DNA of 64,000 bases, from assembly GCF_030814655.1 (NCBI RefSeq), contig NZ_JAUSVK010000001.1, forward strand, positions 5,215,001 to 5,279,000, in the 5' to 3' direction. Below the pieces are notes generated by a model. It did not search any database and had not been told where the DNA came from. It was given only the letters and a program-made list of their open reading frames with translations. Of the stretch, positions 9,548-18,191 are shown piece after piece. How positions within the stretch are numbered: position 1 is the first letter of the stretch; every line of letters starts with the position of its first letter. The DNA comes from Labrys monachus (GTDB lineage Bacteria; Pseudomonadota; Alphaproteobacteria; Rhizobiales; Labraceae). The position numbers and the translations under genes were made by a program.

Positions 9548-9796
9548 TCAGTAGCGGCCCTTCTGGGCAGCGAGGAAGTCACGGCCCTCGACGGCATTCG
9601 AGGAGAGGCCGAAATCGCTGTCGGCCTGCGCGGCGCCCGACAGGAAGTGGGCGGGGGCCGACTGGTGGCTGGTGACCGCCGGGACGTTGCCGCCGGTGAT
9701 GACCTGGCCATCGGGGCTGTTGCTGAAAGCGAAGGCCGAGGAGATCGAGAGAGCCAGACCCGCGGCAGCCAGCGATGAAACAATGATCGTCTTCAT
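9548..9796 (-). CDS. Small secreted protein, tandem paralog C
   Basis: The 82-residue protein has a signal peptide starting MKTIIVSSLAAAG and ending SSAFAFSNSP. The mature part carries GQVITGGNVPAVTSHQS, HFLSGAAQADSDFGLSSNAVEGRDFL and AQKGRY. It is closest to copy A in length and C-terminus, and closest to copy B in the signal peptide. It is the first gene of the set in the direction of transcription, and an inverted repeat lies about 60-90 bp upstream of its start. Function unknown. Confidence 0.72.
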   Translation of the reverse strand: MKTIIVSSLAAAGLALSISSAFAFSNSPDGQVITGGNVPAVTSHQSAPAHFLSGAAQADSDFGLSSNAVEGRDFLAAQKGRY

Positions 9797-9858
9797 GATT
9801 TTTGTCCTTGATGATCGGGCGGCAATGCGTCGTCCGTTGAGGGAGGTTATAAGACGGT

Positions 9859-9889
9859 GCGTCTCACATGGCAATAGAAAACGAGACGC
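9859..9889. promoter_or_regulatory. Inverted repeat upstream of secreted protein C
   Basis: A perfect 7-bp inverted repeat, GCGTCTC (9859-9865) and GAGACGC (9883-9889), separated by 17 bases, lies upstream of the minus-strand gene starting at 9796. It could be a regulator binding site. No matching copy was seen in front of paralogs A or B, so this is weak. Confidence 0.3.
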
Positions 9890-10426
9890 TTCGGATTGAA
9901 ATAATTGTGATCAAGAGAAGAGCGACCGACCCTTGCACAACCGGAACGGCTTCCTAAACGCCGCCCGACGCCTTGCAGGAATGCCGGGCCGACGCCTCCT
10001 CACATGGGATCGTTCCGACAGTTTCGCAAGATACATGACACCAACCGCTTGAAAACACCGGAAAATCGCCGTTCAGCACCCACGCCCTCGCCCGGCCCTC
10101 CTGCCCGTGCGCGCGCTTGGCGATGCACGAAGCCTTCCCGTCGCGCAGGGCGCAGCGACCCTGGCGCGCATCAATACGAGACATACGGTCTTCTATCCTT
10201 GCATCGCCGCCATGCACAATCGGCATGGACGAGCCAGTTGCCGCGCGCTTGGGGGCAGGCTCGGCACCCGTCTCACGCCCCGCCGGGCCGGACCGACAAT
10301 CTCAGGTAGCAATTCACCCTCGCCGGCCGAATCCGGCTTGCGAATTGGCTCGCGCTCCGGCGAAATGCGCCCTACCCTTCCGGAAACCGGTCCTTTTTCC
10401 TGTCCGCCGCCTCGGGGAGCCCAGCC
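9890..10426. other. Intergenic stretch without a supported gene
   Basis: This stretch of about 540 bases lies between the divergent promoter region of secreted protein C and the HAD-family gene. Open frames exist on both strands, but none shows a recognisable domain, a good ribosome site or conserved-looking composition. I see nothing definite in it. Confidence 0.4.
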
Positions 10427-11101
10427 TTGCCTGCCGAAACAAAACTCGTCTTCCTGCTCGACATCGACAACACCCTTCTCGACAATGACGGCTTCACGGC
10501 CGATCTCGGCAACCACATCGAGGATGTCTTCGGTGCCGAGCATCGCGAGCGTTATTGGGGGATCTACGACAAGATCCGGGACGAATTCGGCTATGCCGAT
10601 TATCTCGCCGCCCTCCAGTTTTTCCGGGACGGCCTGGACGATGATCCCGACCTGCTGCAGATGTCGCAGTTCCTGCTCGAATATCCCTTCGCGAACCGCG
10701 TCTTCCCCGAGGCGCTCCAAACGATCCAGCATCTCAAGACGTTCAGCACGCCGGCCATCCTCTCCGATGGCGACATCGTCTTCCAACCGCGCAAGGCGCA
10801 GCGCGCCGGCCTGTGGGACGCGGTGGAGGGGCGCGTGATGATCTATCTGCACAAGGAGCAGATGCTCGATTCGGTGCAGCGCCACTTCCCGGCCCGCCAC
10901 TACGCCATGGTGGACGACAAGCCGCATTTGCTCGCCAAGATGAAGCGGGTGATGGGCGACAAGCTGACGACCATCTTCGTGCGGCAGGGCCATTATGCGC
11001 GCGAGGCGGAGGGCAAGCCCATCAATCCCGCACCGGACGTCGTCATCGACCGCTTCAAGGACCTGCTCACCATGGACGGCCGCCTCTGGGATGCCGTCTG
11101 A
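10427..11101 (+). CDS. HAD-superfamily hydrolase
   Basis: The 224-residue protein is a haloacid-dehalogenase-fold phosphatase-like enzyme. Motif I is LLDIDNTLLDNDG (nucleophile and acid Asp), motif II is the serine in AILSDGD, and the acidic motif IV region is HYAMVDDKPHLL. An alpha-helical cap lies between residues 20 and 100. The start is a TTG at 10427, with GGGGAG about ten bases upstream; no ATG exists before motif I. The substrate is unknown. The gene is oriented towards the tagatose-type operon on the other strand and ends 33 bp from the GatZ stop, so the two transcripts converge. Confidence 0.82.
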   Translation: MPAETKLVFLLDIDNTLLDNDGFTADLGNHIEDVFGAEHRERYWGIYDKIRDEFGYADYLAALQFFRDGLDDDPDLLQMSQFLLEYPFANRVFPEALQTIQHLKTFSTPAILSDGDIVFQPRKAQRAGLWDAVEGRVMIYLHKEQMLDSVQRHFPARHYAMVDDKPHLLAKMKRVMGDKLTTIFVRQGHYAREAEGKPINPAPDVVIDRFKDLLTMDGRLWDAV

Positions 11102-11134
11102 CGGACGGCGCTTCTCCTCGCGGGGTCCCGAGGC

Positions 11135-12436
11135 TCAGCCGGCCGCTTCCGACCTCCCCGCCTCCGGTGCCGCCGCCGACGCATAATCGTCGAGCACCCG
11201 GCGCACCGCGAGCGCAAGGCAGGCGGCCATGTCCAGCGGCGCATCGCGACCATTGCCGGCATTGTCCGCCGCGGGCAGGAACTGGTGCACCAGCGTGGCC
11301 GGAAGAGCGCGGCCGGCGAGGGTTCGCGCCAGGGCTTCCACCGCGCGGATCGCGGCCGGATGCGGCCAGTAGTAGCGGATGCGGTCGCTGTAGCTGTAAT
11401 GGCGCAGCACCCGCTGCTCGGCCGGGCCGCCGTGATAATAGCGCTGCCAATAGCCCGGCTCCGCCAGCATCAACGCCTCCATCGCCTTTGTCAGCGAGCG
11501 TTCGGCATAGCCCGGCTCCAGCTCGCCGGCGATCAGGTCGAGGCCGTACAGGGCCTCGCGCAGGGCGAAGGTGAGGCCCGGCCCGACCTTGAGGATCACA
11601 AAGCCGTCCGCCACCAGGCGGGCCAGCCTGTCGCGCGGCTGGTAGTCGGTGGAATGGGCCTCGAAGACGAGGGAGGGTTCGTCGTCGAGAACGGCCACGA
11701 GCTCGCGAGCCTTTTCCGGCTCATACACAACGACGTCCTCGTGGCCGAATTCGACGCCGGGCTGCACGACAACGCCGATGACGCGCTCCAAGGCCTCCTC
11801 CACGCCTTCCAGGCGGAAGATTTCGCGGTGCGTGGCGATCGTCCGGCGCGCCGCCGCGGCCGAGGTCGGCTGCAGGCCGTCGAGCGCGTGCAGCGCCCCG
11901 CCCGGCGTCGGCACTTCCGTCCCGATGATGTAGACGGGCGGCGGCAGGCCGGCCTCGCGCGCGGCCTTCTCGGCGGCGCGGGTCAGCCGGGCGGCGCGGC
12001 GGGCGGTCGTCTCGTCGTCGAGCGCTTCCGGCTCGCCCCGGCAGCCCATGCTGGCATCGAGATGGATCTTGGCGAAGCCGGCGGCGACAAAGGCCGTCAT
12101 CATCGCCTCGGCCTTGTCCATCGCCTGCGCGGCGTCGAGATGGCGCCACGGATTGGGTCCGAGATGATCGCCGCCCAGCACCAGGCGGCCGCTGTCGAAC
12201 CCGCAGGCGCCGGCCCTGTCCAGCACGAAACGGTGGAAATCGGCCGGCGTCATGCCGGTATAGCCGCCGTCCTGATTGACCTGGTTGCAGGTCGCCTCGA
12301 TCAGCACCGGCGCGCCGAGGTCGCGTCCATGCGCCAGGGCGGTCTCGATCACCACCGGATGGGCCGAGCAGACCGAGGTGATGCCGCGGGGCGCGCCGCG
12401 GCGGCGGGCGTCGACGAGGTCCTGGAGAATGGTCAC
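11135..12436 (-). CDS. GatZ/KbaZ-family protein, probable D-tagatose 6-phosphate 4-epimerase
   Basis: The 433-residue protein is a member of the family annotated as the non-catalytic subunit of class II tagatose-bisphosphate aldolase (PF08013). Family marks include [57 protein letters not shown] and [11 protein letters not shown]. From memory, a family member in Agrobacterium fabrum was shown to be a D-tagatose 6-phosphate 4-epimerase, forming fructose 6-phosphate. No GatY/KbaY aldolase gene is present nearby, which favours the epimerase reading here. The start is GTG at 12436, overlapping the upstream kinase stop by four bases (GTGA), so the two enzymes are translationally coupled. Confidence 0.85.
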   Translation of the reverse strand: MTILQDLVDARRRGAPRGITSVCSAHPVVIETALAHGRDLGAPVLIEATCNQVNQDGGYTGMTPADFHRFVLDRAGACGFDSGRLVLGGDHLGPNPWRHLDAAQAMDKAEAMMTAFVAAGFAKIHLDASMGCRGEPEALDDETTARRAARLTRAAEKAAREAGLPPPVYIIGTEVPTPGGALHALDGLQPTSAAAARRTIATHREIFRLEGVEEALERVIGVVVQPGVEFGHEDVVVYEPEKARELVAVLDDEPSLVFEAHSTDYQPRDRLARLVADGFVILKVGPGLTFALREALYGLDLIAGELEPGYAERSLTKAMEALMLAEPGYWQRYYHGGPAEQRVLRHYSYSDRIRYYWPHPAAIRAVEALARTLAGRALPATLVHQFLPAADNAGNGRDAPLDMAACLALAVRRVLDDYASAAAPEAGRSEAAG

Positions 12437-13386
12437 GCCCCGGCTCCCTTCGTCGTCGCGATGAACGCGTCGAGCACGGCGAAGCCCGACGTTCCCTCCA
12501 TCGGTCCCTTCACGGTGACGGTGCGCGCGCCGGCCGCGTTGGCGTAGCGCAGCGCTTCGGCGACGGGCATGCCCTGCCGCCGGCAGACCAGATAGGTGGC
12601 GCCGAAGCAGTCGCCCGCCCCGGTCGGATCGATCTCCTCGACCACGAAGCCCGGCGCATCGGTCCGCCCGGTCCGGTCGAAATGGCTCGCCCCGCCGGCG
12701 CCGCGCTTGAGCACGATCTCGGCCACGCCGCGCGCCAGCAGACTGCGGACCGCCTCCGCTTCATCCTCCACGCCCGCGATGAGGTGCAATTCGTCGCCGG
12801 AGGGCAGCAGGATGTCGGTGGCGGCCATCACCGCCTCGAGCGCGCGGCGAAAGCCCGGATCGCCCAGGAGTTCCTTGCGGACGTTCGGGTCGAACGAAAC
12901 CGTGCCCCCCCGGCTCTTGACGATATCGACCGCCCGTTCGGCGATGCCGAGGATGGCGGGAATGCCGAGCGAGGAGCCGGTGAAATGCAGATGGCCCGCC
13001 TGCGCCAGCACGGCCAGCGCTTCGCTGTCGAGGTCGATCCGCCCGCTGGCGCTGTCGCGGATGTTGAAGACGAAATCGCGGGCGCCGTCGGGCCGGTAGC
13101 GCACGAAGGCGCTGCCCGTGGCCGCGCCCGGATGGATCGCCACCGCCGAGACATCGACCCCGTCCTCCCGCAGGCGCGCCAAGTTGAGCCGGCCGAAATC
13201 ATCGTCGCCGACGGCCGAGACGATCGCGGCGGGATGGCCGAGGCGGCCCACCTGGTCGATGAAGATCGCCGGCGCACCGGAGGCGAACGGCCCGATCAGC
13301 GGCTGCGGCGCCAGGAAGCCGTTCCCCTTCTCCACGGCCATGATCTCCACAAGGATCTCGCCGATCGTGACAATGGCACCCGCCAT
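12433..13386 (-). CDS. PfkB-family sugar kinase, possible tagatose kinase
   Basis: The 317-residue kinase has the PfkB fold. The N-terminal signature is [16 protein letters not shown], the substrate-region motif [10 protein letters not shown] lies near the middle, and the C-terminal signature [14 protein letters not shown] contains the catalytic Asp and anion-hole GAGD. It is the upstream partner of the GatZ-family gene. The pair would phosphorylate a ketohexose such as tagatose and epimerise the phosphate to fructose 6-phosphate. That substrate is inferred from the partner and from the A. fabrum pathway. A LacI regulator lies 66 bp upstream on the same strand. Confidence 0.85.
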   Translation of the reverse strand: MAGAIVTIGEILVEIMAVEKGNGFLAPQPLIGPFASGAPAIFIDQVGRLGHPAAIVSAVGDDDFGRLNLARLREDGVDVSAVAIHPGAATGSAFVRYRPDGARDFVFNIRDSASGRIDLDSEALAVLAQAGHLHFTGSSLGIPAILGIAERAVDIVKSRGGTVSFDPNVRKELLGDPGFRRALEAVMAATDILLPSGDELHLIAGVEDEAEAVRSLLARGVAEIVLKRGAGGASHFDRTGRTDAPGFVVEEIDPTGAGDCFGATYLVCRRQGMPVAEALRYANAAGARTVTVKGPMEGTSGFAVLDAFIATTKGAGA

Positions 13387-13452
13387 GCCGTCCTGCCCTT
13401 CCTTGACGTCTCTTGTTTTGTCTTCTGTTCTTGAAATTGCGTCCGCCCTCCG

Positions 13453-14538
13453 TCAGGCGGATGCGCGCATCATCAGCCGTGCCTCGACCCGCATCTGCCG
13501 CGCACCTTCCGGCGGGCCCGGCGTCTCGCTCTCGACCTCGGCGAGCAGCATCTCCACGCCGAGGCTGCCGAGGCGGCTGAAATCCTGAGCCACCGTGGTC
13601 AGCGGCGGACAGCCGAAGCGGCTATAGGGCTGGTCGTCGTGCCCCGCGACCCGGAGCCGGCAATCGGCCTCCCGGCCGACCTTGACGCCGCGCTGGAAGG
13701 CCGCCGCCATGACGCCGACCGCGATGCGGTCATTGGCGCAGAGCAGCGTCGAGGTCGGGAAGCCCTTGCCGTCGAGGACGCGCAGCGCCTCGCCATAGGC
13801 GATCTCCTCGAAGCGCCAGTCCGTCTGACGGGTGACGCCGACGACCTCCGGCTGGAAGCCGAGCCGCTCCATCGTCCGGACATAGGCGTCCCTGCGCTCC
13901 GCGGCATTGTGATTGACGGCCGGCATCTCGAAGAAGGTCGGCGGCGTGCCGGTGCGGCAGAGATAGTCGGTGATCAGGCCGATGCTCTGCTCGTTGTCCG
14001 TGCCCACGAAAGGCGAGCCGTCATGCAGGGACGAATCGAGATAGACGATCGGGATATGGGCGCGCAGGCTCTCCATCAGCGCCGCGTCGGTACGGATCCC
14101 GAGCGGCGCGATGATGGCGCCGGCGATCTTCAGCGAGAGCAGCGTGTCGATCGAGCGCGCCTCGAGCAGCGGATCCCCGCGTGAGCTGAGGACGAGCACG
14201 AAATAGCCGTCGATGGCGCATCGCATCTCGATATGCCGCACCATCTCCGAATAGAACATGTCCGAGGTATCGGGCACGATGACGCCGATGATCTTCGGCT
14301 TCCTCTTGTTGAGATTGACGGCGAAAAGATTGGGCCGGTAGTCGTATTTCAGCAGCGCACGCTCGATCTTGGAGCGGATCGACTTCCTGACGCTGGCGGG
14401 ATCGTTGAAATATTTGGAGACCGTCGGACGCGAGATTCCGCTCAGCTGCGCGAACTCCGCCATGTTCCTGATCTTCTGCACGGTGCTGCGCGGTCCCAGA
14501 TCTGCCATGCCTCGGGCGAGGCGCCGCGGGGCCGCCAT
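13453..14538 (-). CDS. LacI-family transcriptional regulator
   Basis: The 361-residue regulator has the N-terminal HTH of the LacI family (MAEFAQLSGISRPTVSKYFND, the recognition helix is SRPTVSKYF) and hinge region followed by RPNLFAVNLNKRKPKIIGV. The periplasmic-binding-protein-like effector domain continues with VPDTSDMFYSEM and ends with GHDDQPYSRFGCPPLTTV. Start choice is uncertain: a GTG at 14556, this ATG at 14538 with GGA eight bases upstream, or an ATG at 14508. It is divergent from the importer at 15072 and co-directional with the kinase and GatZ genes, so it probably controls both directions in response to the imported sugar or its derivative. Confidence 0.88.
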   Translation of the reverse strand: MAAPRRLARGMADLGPRSTVQKIRNMAEFAQLSGISRPTVSKYFNDPASVRKSIRSKIERALLKYDYRPNLFAVNLNKRKPKIIGVIVPDTSDMFYSEMVRHIEMRCAIDGYFVLVLSSRGDPLLEARSIDTLLSLKIAGAIIAPLGIRTDAALMESLRAHIPIVYLDSSLHDGSPFVGTDNEQSIGLITDYLCRTGTPPTFFEMPAVNHNAAERRDAYVRTMERLGFQPEVVGVTRQTDWRFEEIAYGEALRVLDGKGFPTSTLLCANDRIAVGVMAAAFQRGVKVGREADCRLRVAGHDDQPYSRFGCPPLTTVAQDFSRLGSLGVEMLLAEVESETPGPPEGARQMRVEARLMMRASA

Positions 14539-14578
14539 CGCGTGTTCCGCAGGCACCGGGCCGAGATAGGCTATCAGA

Positions 14579-14599
14579 ATATTTTACGCGTGGAAATAT
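14579..14599. promoter_or_regulatory. Candidate LacI-type operator near the regulator start
   Basis: The segment contains outer arms ATATTT and AAATAT around a central ACGCGT palindrome, about 40-60 bp upstream of the regulator ATG. The core ACGCGTG recurs at 14767 in front of the divergent transporter genes. An autoregulatory operator is inferred. Confidence 0.4.
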
Positions 14600-14731
14600 A
14601 TCTCTTTGCGATGTCGCACGACCGGAGGGGCGCCGCGGCGAATTCCGTGCGTCATCCATGGTCGGCAGCAGGAATTTGAACCATAGTATCAATTCCATAG
14701 CTCTCAGCGACTGATTGCAACGCACGCGCCG

Positions 14732-14792
14732 CGCGTCAATTTTTCCGCGCGCAAAAAATTCAATTGACGCGTGCACGAGCGGCACATAGGCT
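14732..14792 (+). promoter_or_regulatory. Candidate promoter and operator of the first sugar importer
   Basis: A perfect inverted repeat, CGCGTCAAT at 14732-14740 and ATTGACGCG at 14763-14771, flanks an inner T5/A6 pair with a GC-rich centre. The right arm includes TTGACG (14764-14769), which with a 17-base spacer precedes TAGGCT (14787-14792), a plausible sigma-70 type promoter. The -35 box is therefore embedded in the operator, as expected for repression. About 280 bp of untranslated leader would follow before the gene at 15072. Confidence 0.45.
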
Positions 14793-15071
14793 CGCACTCA
14801 GAAACAAGAAGATGATCCGGAGGGACAGACGATGCGCGGCGGGCTCGATGCTTCGCCCGGCGTGCAGATATTTCGGCCTGAAACCATTTCGCCTTCTGCC
14901 GGTCCGCCGCGGATCGATCATCGGTGCCTCGCCAGGCCTGCGAAGCATCGATCCGCCCCTGCCGGTGCGGCGGTCTTCATTCCCGTCATTCGGTTGCGGC
15001 AGCTCTCAAGCGAAGGAGAGCCGCAGCCGTGGCCTCGAACGACCCATAACAACGATCAACGGAGGAACCTC

Positions 15072-16049
15072 ATGAAGAAAGTGCTGACTGCATTTGCAGC
15101 GCTCACGGTGGGCGCCAGCATGCTGATGGGCTCCGCCCACGCGGCGGACAAGAAATTCACCATCGCCCTCATCCCCGGGCTGACGACCGACGCCTTCTAC
15201 ATCGCCATGCACAAGGGCGCACAGGCGGCCGCCGATGCGCTCGGCGTCAACCTCGTCTTCCAGGGCGCGCCGGACTTCAATCCGGTGACGCAGACGCCCG
15301 TCCTCGACGCGGTGATCGCCCGCAAGCCGGATGCGATCCTGATCGCGCCGACCGACAAGGTGCAGCTCGTCCAGCCGCTGAAGAAGGCTGCCGACGCCGG
15401 CATCCCCGTCATCACCGTCGATACCTTCATCGGCAACGGCCAGTACCAGAGCGGCTCGGGCGAGGCTGATTTTCCGCTTTCCTACATCGCTTCCGACAAC
15501 ATCCTCGGCGGCCGCATCGCCGCGCGGGCTTTGGCCAAGGCGATCGGGGACAAGGGCAAGGTCTACGTCTCCAACGTGAAGCCCGGCGTCTCCACGACCG
15601 ACCAGCGTGAGGAAGGCTTCAAGGACGAGCTGAAGAGCCATCCGAACATCACCGTCCTCGAAACCCAGTTCAACGACGACGACGCCAACAAGGCGGCCTC
15701 GCAGTTCCAGTCCGTCTTCGCCCGCAATCCCGATCTCGCCGGTGTCTTCGGCGCCAATCTGTTCTCCGCCCTCGGCGCCGCCAATGGCGTGGAGCAGGCC
15801 GGCCAGAGCGGCAAGGTCCGCGTCGCCGCCTTCGACGCGCCCGCTTCCATCGTCGCCAACATCAAGTCCGGGCTGATCGACATCGCCATTGCCCAGCACC
15901 CCTCGGAGATCGGCTATTACGGCGTCGTTTCGGCCTATGCCCATCTGACCGGCCAGTCGATCCCGGTCTCCATCGGCACCGGCTTCACCGTGATGGACAA
16001 GACGAACCTCGACGATCCCAACGTCTCGCGCTTCGTCTACAAGGAGTGA
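15072..16049 (+). CDS. Ribose-type sugar ABC transporter, substrate-binding protein
   Basis: The 325-residue protein has a Sec signal peptide (MKKVLTAFAALTVGA...SAHAAD) and a periplasmic binding protein fold of cluster B (RbsB-like). Marks are IALIPGLTTDAFYIAMHKGAQAA, ILIAPTDKVQLVQPLKKAADAGIPVITVDTF, YIASDNILGG and VAAFDAPASIVANIKSG. It delivers a monosaccharide or polyol to the membrane complex encoded next. The ATG at 15072 has GGAGG at 15061-15065. Context with the PfkB and GatZ genes suggests tagatose, galactitol or a related sugar; this is inferred. A GC-rich hairpin follows the stop. Confidence 0.9.
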   Translation: MKKVLTAFAALTVGASMLMGSAHAADKKFTIALIPGLTTDAFYIAMHKGAQAAADALGVNLVFQGAPDFNPVTQTPVLDAVIARKPDAILIAPTDKVQLVQPLKKAADAGIPVITVDTFIGNGQYQSGSGEADFPLSYIASDNILGGRIAARALAKAIGDKGKVYVSNVKPGVSTTDQREEGFKDELKSHPNITVLETQFNDDDANKAASQFQSVFARNPDLAGVFGANLFSALGAANGVEQAGQSGKVRVAAFDAPASIVANIKSGLIDIAIAQHPSEIGYYGVVSAYAHLTGQSIPVSIGTGFTVMDKTNLDDPNVSRFVYKE

Positions 16050-16055
16050 ACCGCT

Positions 16056-16084
16056 GCGCCGCCGGGCCGACAGCGCGGCGGCGC
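16056..16084 (+). other. Intercistronic stem-loop between binding protein and permease
   Basis: The arms GCGCCGCCG (16056-16064) and CGGCGGCGC (16076-16084) form a 9-bp stem just after the binding-protein stop. There is no T-run. Such hairpins commonly protect the abundant binding-protein mRNA from 3' decay. Similar stems follow other binding-protein genes in this window. Confidence 0.55.
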
Positions 16085-16112
16085 CCTCCCCTGTCATCCA
16101 ACGGAGCGGCAC

Positions 16113-17150
16113 ATGTCGTCAGCCCAATCAACCCTGGACCAGCCTGTGCAGCCCGCAGCGTCCTCCTCCCGTGTCTGGCTCACCCGCATCGCGGATCTGC
16201 GAGCCTGGCTGTTCCTCGCTTTGCTTCTGATCTTCTTCGAGACCTGGGCGCGCTACCAATATGGCGTCAGCTTCCTGTTCTCGGTCTATAATCTGCAATC
16301 GGTCACCATCTTCGCCGTGGCGCCTCTGCTGCTGGCGCTGGGGTCGACCTTCGTCATCATCTCGGGCGGCATCGACCTCTCGATCGGCTTCATCATGGGC
16401 CTTTCCGCCGTGGTCTGCGCCCATGCCATCAACATGATCGGCGGCTATGTCCCGCCCTTTCCGGCAATGCTCCTCGGCGTGATCGTCGGCGTCGCCGTCG
16501 CCATCATTCCCGGCCTCGTCAACGGCCTGCTGATTTCCAAGCTGCGCGTGCCGCCCTTCATCGGCACCCTCGGCATGTATGGCGTCGCCCGCGGGGCGGC
16601 GTTCCTGCTGGCCGGCGGCACCACAGTTCCCGTCTCCAACAGCTGGTTTTCCGCGCTCGGCAACGGCCGCATCCTCGGCGTGCCTACCGTCGTCGTCATC
16701 ACCGTGCTGTTCCTCATCCTGATGCATTACGTGCTGTCGCAGACCCGCTTCGGCCAGCACACCTATGCCATCGGCGCCAGCGAGCAGGCCGCGTTGCGGG
16801 CGGGCATCAATGTCAGCCGCCACACGAGGAGGCTCTACATCCTGTCCGCGATCTGCGCCGGCATCGGCGGCGTGCTCTATGCCGCCCGCTTCACCGCCGG
16901 GGCGGCGCAGGCCGGCGAGCCCCTGCTGCTCGATTCCATCGCCGCGGTCGTCATCGGCGGCGCCAGCCTGTTCGGCGGCTCGGGATCGATCTTCGGCACC
17001 GTCGCAGGCTCCCTCGTCATCGCCGTCATCCAGTACGGCCTCGTCTTCATCGATGTCGAACCGTTCTGGCAATTCGTCTCCGTCGGCGTCGTCATCATCA
17101 TCTCGGTGCTCGTCGACCAGACGCAGCGCCGCATCGGAGGACGGCACTGA
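16113..17150 (+). CDS. Ribose-type sugar ABC transporter, permease
   Basis: The 345-residue inner-membrane protein has about eight to ten hydrophobic segments and the BPD_transp_2 family pattern. Diagnostic parts are FVIISGGIDLSIGFIMGLSA, GLVNGLLISKLRVPPFIGTLGM, the cytoplasmic FGQHTYAIGASEQAALRAGI loop that contacts the ATPase, and VVIGGASLFGGSGSIFGTVAG. It forms the channel for the sugar bound by the upstream protein. Its stop overlaps the ATG of the ATPase gene by one base (17150), indicating coupled translation. Confidence 0.92.
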   Translation: MSSAQSTLDQPVQPAASSSRVWLTRIADLRAWLFLALLLIFFETWARYQYGVSFLFSVYNLQSVTIFAVAPLLLALGSTFVIISGGIDLSIGFIMGLSAVVCAHAINMIGGYVPPFPAMLLGVIVGVAVAIIPGLVNGLLISKLRVPPFIGTLGMYGVARGAAFLLAGGTTVPVSNSWFSALGNGRILGVPTVVVITVLFLILMHYVLSQTRFGQHTYAIGASEQAALRAGINVSRHTRRLYILSAICAGIGGVLYAARFTAGAAQAGEPLLLDSIAAVVIGGASLFGGSGSIFGTVAGSLVIAVIQYGLVFIDVEPFWQFVSVGVVIIISVLVDQTQRRIGGRH

Positions 17151-17899
17151 TGGCCATCGACACGCAGCCCCTCCTCGAAGTCCGTTCGGTCTCCAAGCGC
17201 TTCGGCGGCGTCTCGGCGCTGGACGGCGTCTCGATGGCGCTCAACGCCGGCGAGGTCGTCGCCCTCGCCGGCGACAACGGCGCCGGCAAGTCGACCCTGA
17301 TCAAGACGATCTCCGGCGTCTACCAGGCCGACGCCGGCGAAATCCGGCTCAAGGGCGAGGCTGTGCACTTCGCCACGCCCGAGGCGGCGCGCGGCCACGG
17401 CATCGAGACGATCTACCAGGACCTCGCCCTCGCCGACAATCTGTCGATCGGCGCCAACATCTTCCTTGGCCGCGAGCCGATGCGGCGCGCCTTCGGCTTC
17501 CTGCCGGTGCTCGACCGCCGCAGCATGGCCAAGGCCGCGCAGGAAACCATGGCGCTGCTCGACTTCCACGTCACGCGGCTGGACTCGCCGGTCGGCAATT
17601 TCTCGGGCGGCCAGCGCCAGGCCGTGGCGATCGGCCGGGCGGTGTACTGGAACGCCCAGGTCCTGATCATGGACGAGCCGACGGCGGCCCTCGGCGTCCC
17701 CGAGCAGCGCAAGGTGGTCTCGCTGATCAAGACGCTCAAGGCGCAGGGGCGCGGCATCATCTTCATCTCGCACAACCTGCAGGACATTTTCGCGGTTTCC
17801 GACCGCATCATCGTCCTGCGCCGCGGCACGCTGGCCGGCGAACGGCGCATCGCCGACACCAATCATGACGAGATCGTCAAGCTGATGGTCGGCGGGTAA
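17150..17899 (+). CDS. Ribose-type sugar ABC transporter, single-domain ATPase
   Basis: The 249-residue ATPase contains one nucleotide-binding domain: Walker A GDNGAGKST, the Q-loop in TIYQDLALADN, signature FSGGQRQAVAIGRA, Walker B VLIMDEPTAAL and the switch His in FISHNLQDIF. RbsA-type ATPases usually have two fused domains near 500 residues. This one is a half-size FrcA-like ATPase that would work as a homodimer. It is the last gene of the importer operon, and a palindromic element follows its stop. Confidence 0.92.
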   Translation: MAIDTQPLLEVRSVSKRFGGVSALDGVSMALNAGEVVALAGDNGAGKSTLIKTISGVYQADAGEIRLKGEAVHFATPEAARGHGIETIYQDLALADNLSIGANIFLGREPMRRAFGFLPVLDRRSMAKAAQETMALLDFHVTRLDSPVGNFSGGQRQAVAIGRAVYWNAQVLIMDEPTAALGVPEQRKVVSLIKTLKAQGRGIIFISHNLQDIFAVSDRIIVLRRGTLAGERRIADTNHDEIVKLMVGG

Positions 17900-17906
17900 C
17901 CCCCCC

Positions 17907-18172
17907 GGGAGCGCGGACATCCCTGTCCGCGCTTTCCCTCCGTGGGGCGCAAAGCGCATTTTGCTGACTCGTCCCCGCCCATGGTTGAAGATGAGAGCGC
18001 CTGCCCGGCAGCACGGCCCCTTACCTCTATCCTCTCCCCGCAAGCGGGGCGAGGGGACTTCCGCGTCGCGAAAAGCCCGAAAAACCTTCATCTCGCAGCT
18101 CGCTTCTGCAGCTCGCTTCTCTTGACACGGTGCCAGCCATTTCCTTCTCCCCGCTTGCGGGGAGAAGGCGAG
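17907..18172. repeat. Intergenic cluster of palindromic elements
   Basis: The stretch between two convergent operons carries several palindromes. One is GCGCGGACA (17911-17919) with TGTCCGCGC (17924-17932), which belongs to a dispersed family also seen near 34195, 34323 and 45260. A second is near 18034-18060 (CTCTCCCCGC with GCGGGGCGAG) and a third near 18145-18170 (CTTCTCCCCGC with GCGGGGAGAAG). These look like REP-type elements and may also terminate both transcripts. No gene is supported here. Confidence 0.55.
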
Positions 18173-18191
18173 GAGGGGCAGCCCGAAGATG

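Noticed and set aside
10004-10309. Small frames between the secreted proteins and the HAD gene
   Set aside because: Overlapping frames on both strands without ribosome sites, domains or conserved-looking composition.
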